Source: Streptomyces paludis
GTDB taxonomy: Bacteria; Actinomycetota; Actinomycetes; Streptomycetales; Streptomycetaceae
Direction: 5' to 3'
Assembly (NCBI RefSeq): GCF_003344965.1
Contig: NZ_CP031194.1
Span: forward strand, 3,844,001 to 3,908,000
DNA: 64,000 nt
Shown here: in pieces, positions 58,646 through 64,000 of the stretch
Position numbering within the stretch: the first letter of the stretch is position 1
Layout of the letters: each line of letters starts with the position of its first letter
Program-made: the position numbers and the translations under genes
Notes under the pieces: model-generated
What the model saw: the letters and a program-made list of their open reading frames with translations, nothing else
Told to the model about the DNA's origin: nothing
Database searches by the model: none

Positions 58646-59232
58646 TGGAGCTTGTTGAGCGGGTCGCTGCTCTGGAGCGGCGGCTTGCCGCGTTGGAGGC
58701 CGTGGGGTGTGGCGGTGGTCGGGAGTCAGAGTCCGGGGGAGGTGAGGACGGGCCTGGGGAGGGTAGGGCCTTCTGGGCGTTGCAGGGGCTCAAGGAGGAG
58801 CTGGCCGCTAGTGATGCCGGTGAGGTGGCCGGTGGGGGCGTCCTCTATACGGGTGCCGTGCGGCTTGCGACGGGGGAGCGGTACGAGTGGCAGTACGGCG
58901 CGTTCACCGACGCGCTTCTCGACGCGGGAGCGGCCGGCGTGACGGCCGGGGGCGCGGATGACGGCGGGGCCGGCTGGGGTGTGGCCGCTGAGTCGTTTGC
59001 CGCGCTGGGGCATGTGGTGCGGTTGCGGTTGCTGCGGGAGATCCTCGGCGGCCGGCGCACCGCCGCCGAACTGGCCGAGCTGGACGGGCTCGGTACCACC
59101 GGGCAGATCTACCACCACCTGCGCCAACTCACCGGCGCGGGCTGGCTGCACCCGGCCGGGCGCGGCCGGTACGAGGTGCCGGCCGCTCGGGTCGTACCGC
59201 TGCTGGTGATGTTCAGCGCGGCGCGCCCGTAG
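58645..59232 (+). CDS. ArsR-like winged-helix regulator
   Basis: This 195-residue protein starts with a short coiled-coil-like segment (ELVERVAALERRLAALEAVG), then an acidic Gly/Glu-rich linker. The C-terminal half is a winged HTH: SFAALGHVVRLRLLREILGG, AELAELDGLGTTGQIYHHLR. The order resembles ArsR-type repressors. ATG 58645 has no ribosome-binding site and probably heads a leaderless mRNA whose promoter carries a perfect palindrome. The M23 peptidase gene 43 bp downstream may be co-transcribed. Ligand unknown. Confidence 0.8.
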   Translation: MELVERVAALERRLAALEAVGCGGGRESESGGGEDGPGEGRAFWALQGLKEELAASDAGEVAGGGVLYTGAVRLATGERYEWQYGAFTDALLDAGAAGVTAGGADDGGAGWGVAAESFAALGHVVRLRLLREILGGRRTAAELAELDGLGTTGQIYHHLRQLTGAGWLHPAGRGRYEVPAARVVPLLVMFSAARP

Positions 59233-59275
59233 CGCGTGGAAGTACCGCAATGACAAATGGGGGAAGGTGACGGCA

Positions 59276-60127
59276 ATGGCCGTTCGCAGTGTGTCCGTTC
59301 GCAAGCTGATGATGGTGGCCCTCCGGCTTACCTGGATGGTCTACGCCGGGCTGATCGTGGGCCGGCTCGCCGGGCTGCCCCTCTCCTGGTGGGTGGTCCT
59401 CTCTCCTCTGGTCGTCCTGCTCGCCCTGAGCCTTGGTCAGAGCAGCGGCAGGGGACGAGGGAAGCGGGGTCTGCGGGCGGGGCCGCCCCCGGCCGTCGAG
59501 GTGGCCGTGCCGGTCGCCGGGCGGTGGTCGGTGCTCAACAGCCCGGCGGACAAGGTGCCCAGCCACGGCACACACGGCTACGGCCAGACCTACGCCATCG
59601 ACATCATCGCCGAACCCGCCCCCGGCGCCCGCCCGGCCTTCGCGTGGTTGTGGCCGGTCGCCCGCCGCAATGAGGACTTTCCCGCCTTCGGGCAGCCGCT
59701 GTACGCGGTGGCCGACGCGACCGTGGTCCACGCGGACGACCACCGGCGTGACCACCTCAGCCGTAACTCCCTTGCGGGCGTGGCTTATCTGCTGCTTCTG
59801 GAGAGCGCCGTGCGCGAGATGGGCGGTGCCGGTCTCATCGTCGGCAACCATGTCGTCCTCGACCTCGGGGACGGTACGTACGCGATGTACGCCCACCTCC
59901 AGCGAGGCTCTCTCCAGGTGCGGGCGGGGGACCGGGTGCGGGCGGGGCAGCTCCTGGCCCGCTGCGGGAACTCCGGCAACTCCTCCGAGCCCCATCTCCA
60001 CTTCCAGCTGATGGACCACCCGGACCTCGATGTGGCAAGCGGGATCCCGTTCAGCTGGCGTGGCATCGGTGTTCCGGCGAACGGTGAGGTCTTCCGGGCC
60101 GGAGACGCGTCGCTCAGCCCACCTTGA
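59276..60127 (+). CDS. M23-family peptidase, membrane-anchored
   Basis: This 283-residue protein has two N-terminal hydrophobic segments (LTWMVYAGLIVGRLAGLPL; WWVVLSPLVVLLALSL, residues 18-55), then an M23/LytM domain. Zinc ligands are visible in SHGTHGYGQTYAIDI (H-x-D type) and GNSSEPHLHFQLMD (HLH). A YAHLQRGSLQVRAGDRV block is typical of the family. Such enzymes cut peptidoglycan cross-links or act as regulators of amidases. GGGAAGG sits 8 nt before ATG 59276; GTG 59267 is an alternative. It follows the ArsR-like gene closely, so cell-wall remodelling may be under that regulator. Confidence 0.88.
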   Translation: MAVRSVSVRKLMMVALRLTWMVYAGLIVGRLAGLPLSWWVVLSPLVVLLALSLGQSSGRGRGKRGLRAGPPPAVEVAVPVAGRWSVLNSPADKVPSHGTHGYGQTYAIDIIAEPAPGARPAFAWLWPVARRNEDFPAFGQPLYAVADATVVHADDHRRDHLSRNSLAGVAYLLLLESAVREMGGAGLIVGNHVVLDLGDGTYAMYAHLQRGSLQVRAGDRVRAGQLLARCGNSGNSSEPHLHFQLMDHPDLDVASGIPFSWRGIGVPANGEVFRAGDASLSPP

Positions 60128-60204
60128 GCTGGGTGAGCAGGTCCAGTGTGTCGCTGTTGACCCAGTACTCCACGAACTTGCCGTCCATCATCGCTGGGCC
60201 TGGG

Positions 60205-61236
60205 TTACGGGTTCAGCACGATCTTTCCGGCCACCGTCCCGGACTCGGCCAGCGTCATCGCCTCGGCCACGCGGCTGAGCGGCAGTTGGGCCGCGATCCG
60301 GGCGCTGATCTCACCGCGCTGGACGGCCTCGAAGACCTGGGTGAGGTCGGCGTGCAGCCGGGCCCGGAAGCGGTTCTTGGCGAGGCCGCGGCCGGCCCAG
60401 AAGTTGTAGAAGTAGGCGCGCCGGCCGTTGGGCAGTGTGTTCCACAGCCACACCTGGCCGAGGATCTTCATCACGGGCCACTGCTTCGAGCCCTCGTCGT
60501 CCCGGGTGGAGGCGCTGCCGTACGAGACGAGCGTGCCGCCGGGGGCGAGGAGGCGCCAGGAGTCGGTGGTGCTCCGGCCGCCGAGGTGGTCGAAGACGGC
60601 GTCCACGCCGCCGGGGGCGAGTTCGCGGACGCGGGCGGGGATGTCGTCGGTGCGGTAGTCGACGGGGGTGACGCCCTGGGCGCGCAGGGTGTCGTGGTGG
60701 CGTACGGACGCCGTGCCGATCACCTTGACGCCCGCGAGGTGGGCGAGCTGGACCAGGACCGAGCCGACGCCGCCGTTGGCGCCGTGCACCAGGATCGTCT
60801 GGCCGGCGCGGATCCGTGCCTTGCGGTGGAGCATCTGCCAGGCGGTGATGCCGTTGACCACCATGGTCTCCGCCTCCGCCGCGCCGATCCCCTCGGGGAC
60901 CCGTACCGCGTCCGCCGCGTCGACGCGTACATGGCTGGCCCAGCCGCCGACCTTGACCACCGCCGCCACCCGGGCCCCGGTCAGGCCGGGCTCGACGCCC
61001 GCGCCGACCGCCGCCACCCGGCCGACCAGGTCGTAACCGGGCACGAAGGGGAACGCCGGCTGGTCGTAGTACCGGCCGCGGCGCATCTGCTGCTCGGCGA
61101 ACGAGACGCCGGTCGCTTCCATCCGGATCACGATCTCCCCGGGGCCCGGTACGGGGACGGATCCGTGCCGGAGCTGAAGCCCCTCCGGCGCCACCTTGCC
61201 CGGCAGGACGACCTCGACGAGTCCCTCGGCGTTCAT
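60205..61236 (-). CDS. MDR-superfamily NADPH:quinone oxidoreductase-like protein
   Basis: This 343-residue protein has a GroES-like N-terminal domain (GEIVIRMEATGVSFAEQQMR; FPFVPGYDLVGRVAAVGAGV) and a Rossmann domain with ILVHGANGGVGSVLVQLAHL (NADPH motif). No catalytic zinc ligands are obvious, so it is of the quinone-oxidoreductase or zeta-crystallin type. Substrate unknown. Its promoter contains a 17-bp inverted repeat over the -10 region, suggesting control by a TetR- or MarR-type repressor encoded elsewhere. It converges on the M23 gene. Confidence 0.88.
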   Translation of the reverse strand: MNAEGLVEVVLPGKVAPEGLQLRHGSVPVPGPGEIVIRMEATGVSFAEQQMRRGRYYDQPAFPFVPGYDLVGRVAAVGAGVEPGLTGARVAAVVKVGGWASHVRVDAADAVRVPEGIGAAEAETMVVNGITAWQMLHRKARIRAGQTILVHGANGGVGSVLVQLAHLAGVKVIGTASVRHHDTLRAQGVTPVDYRTDDIPARVRELAPGGVDAVFDHLGGRSTTDSWRLLAPGGTLVSYGSASTRDDEGSKQWPVMKILGQVWLWNTLPNGRRAYFYNFWAGRGLAKNRFRARLHADLTQVFEAVQRGEISARIAAQLPLSRVAEAMTLAESGTVAGKIVLNP

Positions 61237-61276
61237 GACTACCTCCGCTTGTCCGATTGTTACGCGTCCTCGTGTT

Positions 61277-61314
61277 CGTTATAAGTTCTAACGCACGGGC
61301 GGAGTGAGTGTCAA
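61277..61314 (-). promoter_or_regulatory. Promoter and operator of the MDR oxidoreductase gene
   Basis: On the minus strand, TTGACA (61309-61314) is followed 17-18 nt later by TTAGAAC. The overlapping inverted repeat CGTTA-7 nt-TAACG (61277-61293) covers the -10 region, a classic repressor position. Confidence 0.6.
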
Positions 61315-61363
61315 TACTTTTCGCTATACCCTCTAACTAGTGGGCGCGGTGGTCGGCAACGTG

Positions 61364-61404
61364 AAAAAGCCGGTGCCGACGTCTCTAGCGACGTCAGCAC
61401 CGGC
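61364..61404 (-). terminator. Rho-independent terminator of the GT2 gene
   Basis: A 15-bp stem with one mismatch (61369-61383, 61390-61404; GCCGGTGC and GACGTC blocks) is followed on the minus strand by TTTTT (61364-61368). It is 31 bp beyond the stop at 61436. Confidence 0.88.
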
Positions 61405-61435
61405 AACAACGCAGGGCCGTCAGCGGCGGGCGGGG

Positions 61436-62311
61436 TCAGATGACCGGCGGCCTGCCCAGCCGCGTCATCCGCCACACCGTCCGCCACCGCATCGGCCGCC
61501 GCGGGCCGCACGGTGTCCGTACGCCCTCGAAGAACCCGCCGAACCACGCCTTCAGCCCGCTCACCGAGCGCGTACGGGCCAGGGTGAGCAGGATCCACGT
61601 ACCGAGGTACGCCGGTACGAGCGGCGCGGGGAGGTGGCGGCGGGCCAGCCACACCCGGTTGCGGGCGGTCATCCGGTAGTACTCGGCGTGCCGGGCGGGT
61701 GATGTACGGGGGTGCTGGAGGACCAGCTCCGGCGTGTAGAGGATCCGCCAGTCCGCGTCCAGCGCGCGCCACGCGAGGTCGGTCTCCTCGTGCGTGAAGA
61801 AGAACGCGTCGGGCCAGCCGCCGGTGCCCTCCAGCATCCGCATGGACAGCGCGTGTCCGCCGCCGAGGAAGGTGGTCACCTCGCTGCCCTGCATCGGGTC
61901 GCCGACGCGCAGCCGGGGGACGTGCCGGCGCTGGGTCAGCCCGGTCTCGTCCGCGATCCGGAAGCTGACGATGCCGAGGCGGGGGTCGGCCTCGTACAGA
62001 TCGGCGATACGGGTGATCACATCGGCCTCGATGAGCAGCCCGTCGTCGTCGAGGTCGACGAGCACGTCCACGTCACCGCTCTCCCGGAGCCTCTCCATGG
62101 CGACGTTGCGCCCGCCGGAGACGCCCAGGTTCTCCGGCAGTTCCACGCCGATGACGCCCTCGGGCAGTTCGGGCAGCGGCGCGCCGTTGCCGACCACCAC
62201 GACCCGTGTCGCGGCCTCCTGCTGCTTGGCCACGGAATCCAGCAGGGCCCGCAGCTCCACGGGCCGGTTCCCCATGGTCAGCACGGCCACACCCACACGC
62301 GGTCGGGACAC
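61436..62311 (-). CDS. GT2-family glycosyltransferase
   Basis: This 291-residue GT-A-fold enzyme has VGVAVLTMGNRPVELRALLD (nucleotide-binding start), LPENLGVSGGRNVAMERL, the DxD-type motif VDVLVDLDDDGLLIEADVI and TFLGGGHALSMRMLEGTGGW with FTHEETDLAWRAL (acceptor region, ED-type acid). It resembles rhamnosyl- or galactofuranosyl-like GT2 enzymes; donor and acceptor cannot be told from sequence. GTG 62311 begins the conserved part, with GGAG about 10 nt upstream; the long in-frame upstream extension lacks coding character. Its own U-tract terminator follows. Confidence 0.87.
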   Translation of the reverse strand: MSRPRVGVAVLTMGNRPVELRALLDSVAKQQEAATRVVVVGNGAPLPELPEGVIGVELPENLGVSGGRNVAMERLRESGDVDVLVDLDDDGLLIEADVITRIADLYEADPRLGIVSFRIADETGLTQRRHVPRLRVGDPMQGSEVTTFLGGGHALSMRMLEGTGGWPDAFFFTHEETDLAWRALDADWRILYTPELVLQHPRTSPARHAEYYRMTARNRVWLARRHLPAPLVPAYLGTWILLTLARTRSVSGLKAWFGGFFEGVRTPCGPRRPMRWRTVWRMTRLGRPPVI

Positions 62312-62461
62312 GTCCAGATCACTCCAGCAATCAGTAGGGCGCTGTCGGCGGGGCGGAGAGCGGTGCCACAGCGGGAAATCGATGCTATCCGGCGGTTGTC
62401 GCCCTCTTGTCATCGGAAGATGTCCGGGCGGACGTCCGTGGTTCATCTCGGGCCGCGTGTT

Positions 62462-62514
62462 TTGCCCGGACGCCTTGCCCGGACGCCTTGCCCGGGGCCG
62501 CGATCTTTGCAAAG
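62462..62514 (+). repeat. 13-bp tandem repeats and CTTTGCAAAG palindrome upstream of XRE gene
   Basis: TTGCCCGGACGCC is repeated at 62462-62474 and 62475-62487, with a partial third copy. CTTTGCAAAG (62505-62514) is a perfect palindrome. The gap 62312-62619 holds these, the promoters of the divergent GT2 and XRE genes, and no supported gene. Confidence 0.75.
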
Positions 62515-62619
62515 GACACACGATTCCGTGATCGGTACGCGACCCAGAGCTATGTCCGAGAGCGCTTTCCCTGTGACACACTGCGGCGCATGCTGGTGCA
62601 CGGGGGACAGGTGTGAGGT

Positions 62620-63480
62620 GTGAGTGAACCGCGGCCTGCCGCGACGATCGGCCAACTGGTCCTGAGCAGACAGCTCCAGGCCCTTCGCGAGCGCGCCGGG
62701 TTCAGCCGCGGCCAGGCCGCGAAGCTGCTGCGGGTGGCCCCCGCGACCGTACGGAGGATGGAGACCGCCGAGGTCGGCCTGAAGATCCCGTACGTGGGGG
62801 TGCTGCTGCGGGCGTACGGTCTGCCCGAGGACGAGGCGGCGGTCTTCCTGCGGCTCGCGGACGAGGCCAACAAGCCGGGCTGGTGGCAGCGGTTCCACGA
62901 TGTGCTGCCGGACTGGTTCGGCGGCCATGTCAGCCTTGAGGAGGCCGCCCGCACGATCCGGGGGTACGAGCCGCACTTCGTGCCGGGGCTGCTCCAGACC
63001 GAGGACTACGCGCGCGCGATCCTCACGTACGGCGAGGTCGGCCCGCATGACCCGCGGCGGATCGAACGCCTGGTGGCGCTGCGGATGGCGCGCCAGGCGC
63101 TGCTGACGGGAGCGGACGCGCCCAGCTTCTGCGCGGTCCTAGACGAAACGGTTCTGCACCGCCGGGTCGGCACGCCGGCCGTCATGCGGGCGCAGCTGGA
63201 CCGGCTGCTGGCCGCCGCCGAACTGCCCAACGTGACGCTCCGGATAGCCGAGTTCGCCGCCGGCCACCACCCCGGCACGTACGGCCCCTTCGTCCTCTTC
63301 CGCTTCGCCGTGCCCGAACTCCCCGACATGGTCTACGTGGAGCACCTGACCGGCGCGCTCTACCTCGACCGGACGGCGGAGGTGGCGGCGCACGCGGAGG
63401 TGATGGACCGCATGGTGGCGCACGCGGGGTCGGTGGGCCGGACGAAGGAGATCCTGACGGCCTTCCGCGACGCGTTGTGA
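62620..63480 (+). CDS. XRE-family regulator with DUF5753 domain
   Basis: This 286-residue protein has an N-terminal XRE HTH (LQALRERAGFSRGQAAKLLR; APATVRRMETAEVGLKIPYV) and a C-terminal DUF5753 domain beginning IRGYEPHFVPGLLQTEDYAR with the late HHPGTYGPFVLFRF block. Streptomyces encodes many of these, normally followed by a small DUF397 gene. Here no DUF397 gene follows; an ArsR-type gene comes next. GTG 62620 has GAGG upstream. Targets unknown. Confidence 0.92.
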   Translation: MSEPRPAATIGQLVLSRQLQALRERAGFSRGQAAKLLRVAPATVRRMETAEVGLKIPYVGVLLRAYGLPEDEAAVFLRLADEANKPGWWQRFHDVLPDWFGGHVSLEEAARTIRGYEPHFVPGLLQTEDYARAILTYGEVGPHDPRRIERLVALRMARQALLTGADAPSFCAVLDETVLHRRVGTPAVMRAQLDRLLAAAELPNVTLRIAEFAAGHHPGTYGPFVLFRFAVPELPDMVYVEHLTGALYLDRTAEVAAHAEVMDRMVAHAGSVGRTKEILTAFRDAL

Positions 63481-63519
63481 GTGGCGGGGAGGAGCGGGGC
63501 TCGTTTCGCAAAGAAGTCG

Positions 63520-63556
63520 TTGCAAAGGTTTCTTTGCATGGCTACTCTTGTGTACA
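63520..63556 (+). promoter_or_regulatory. Leaderless promoter with TGCAAAG-GTTT-CTTTGCA operator
   Basis: TTGCAA (63520-63525) and TACTCT (63543-63548) are 17 nt apart, and the ATG at 63556 falls at the expected start point. The inverted repeat TGCAAAG/CTTTGCA (63521-63538) lies between the boxes, as expected for autorepression by the ArsR-type product. Confidence 0.65.
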
Positions 63557-64000
63557 TGAACGCGCCCAACGACCCGGACCAGGACCCGCGGGTCCGTAGT
63601 CTCGATGCCCGCTCCCTGCGCGGGCTCGCGCACCCGCTGCGTATGCGGCTGCTCGACGCGCTGCGCTTCGGCGGTCCGGCCACCGCGTCCCGACTCGCCG
63701 AGAAACTCGGTGAGTCGAGCGGTGCCACCAGCTATCACCTAAGGCAGCTCGCCGCCCATGGCTTCATCGAGGACGCCCCCGAGCAGGGCACGGGGCGGGA
63801 GCGGTGGTGGAAGGCCGTTCACCAGGGGCTGCGTTTCAGCGACACCTTGTTCGCCGACGACAACCCGGAGGTGCGCGGCGCCGCCGATATGTATCTCCAC
63901 CAGGTCGCGACCGCTCATACCCGGGACCTGTCGACCTGGCTGGGCAACCGTCAGGCGTGGCCGGCGGAGTGGAACAGCGCCTGGGACATGAGCAGCGAGA
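63556..64000 (+). CDS. ArsR-type winged-helix regulator (partial, runs off right edge)
   Basis: The first 148 residues are visible. RSLRGLAHPLRMRLLDALRF and ASRLAEKLGESSGATSYHLR form the winged HTH of ArsR-like regulators, followed by ERWWKAVHQGLRFSDTLFAD, typical of the larger actinobacterial type often found beside MFS transporters. No ribosome-binding site precedes ATG 63556; the promoter suggests a leaderless mRNA and self-repression. Confidence 0.88.
   Translation, partial: MNAPNDPDQDPRVRSLDARSLRGLAHPLRMRLLDALRFGGPATASRLAEKLGESSGATSYHLRQLAAHGFIEDAPEQGTGRERWWKAVHQGLRFSDTLFADDNPEVRGAADMYLHQVATAHTRDLSTWLGNRQAWPAEWNSAWDMSSE

Noticed and set aside
57602..58942. Several overlapping 75-280-codon ORFs on both strands downstream of purL
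   Set aside because: They lie in the large palindrome, encode the same peptide from both arms, and lack ribosome-binding sites and family motifs.

Overview
The window is high-GC actinobacterial DNA and almost certainly Streptomyces. The block tRNA-Ser / SRP RNA / dnaX / purD / (two conserved proteins) / purC / tRNA-Gly / Lsr2-family gene / purSQL has the content and order I know from Streptomyces core chromosomes. Other Streptomyces traits are many GTG starts, probable leaderless genes, 4-bp ATGA/GTGA gene overlaps, Tat-type signal peptides and rare TTA (bldA-dependent) codons. There is no CRISPR array, transposase, integrase or replication origin.

Layout. (1) 1-5.5 kb: organosulfur scavenging. 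A LysR regulator diverges from a 24-residue Cys-ending leader peptide, followed by dimethylsulfone monooxygenase (SfnG), FMN reductase, an SfnB-like flavoprotein and an SsuD-like alkanesulfonate monooxygenase. (2) 5.6-11.9 kb: an orphan Imm49 immunity protein, an NAD(P)-binding protein divergent from a TetR regulator with a palindromic operator, an RsbU-type phosphatase, a MASE1 membrane protein and a small zinc-ribbon protein. (3) 11.9-17.7 kb: three consecutive secreted DUF11 surface proteins, the first with an LPDTG sorting signal and the second with a lectin-like domain. (4) 17.8-33.7 kb: mixed accessory metabolism, with a CitG-like enzyme, a Tat-exported intradiol dioxygenase, a secreted GH2 beta-galactosidase, AraC divergent from MMPL plus siderophore-interacting protein, a lipoprotein, an orphan response regulator, PhzF, a secreted GH30 glycosidase and a luciferase-like monooxygenase.

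(5) 33.8-39.5 kb is the most unusual part. A Crp/Fnr regulator is followed by a tightly overlapping operon: class III nucleotide cyclase, P-loop NTPase-like protein, SPFH-like protein and a membrane protein resembling the Pycsar effector PycTM. The cyclase tail and the NTPase N-terminus carry matching Gly/Asn/Val-rich motifs, as in bacterial amyloid-signalling pairs. Four TTA codons put the module under likely bldA control. In this genome a roughly 266-bp internal segment of the cyclase gene (35235-35500) is inverted, separating the catalytic domain from its tail.

(6) 39.6-57.6 kb: core housekeeping genes (tRNA-Ser, SRP RNA, dnaX, purD, purC, purSQL, the Lsr2 paralogue LsrL). Two near-identical terminator plus tRNA-Gly(GCC) cassettes bracket an ABC transporter / two-component operon, and a third tRNA-Gly (UCC) lies next to them. 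(7) 57.7-58.55 kb: a large gene-free imperfect palindrome with arms of about 315 bp. (8) 58.6-64 kb: ArsR-like regulator, M23 peptidase, MDR oxidoreductase, GT2 glycosyltransferase, XRE/DUF5753 regulator and a partial ArsR-type regulator. Two of the regulators share a -35 9-mer and a leaderless promoter layout.
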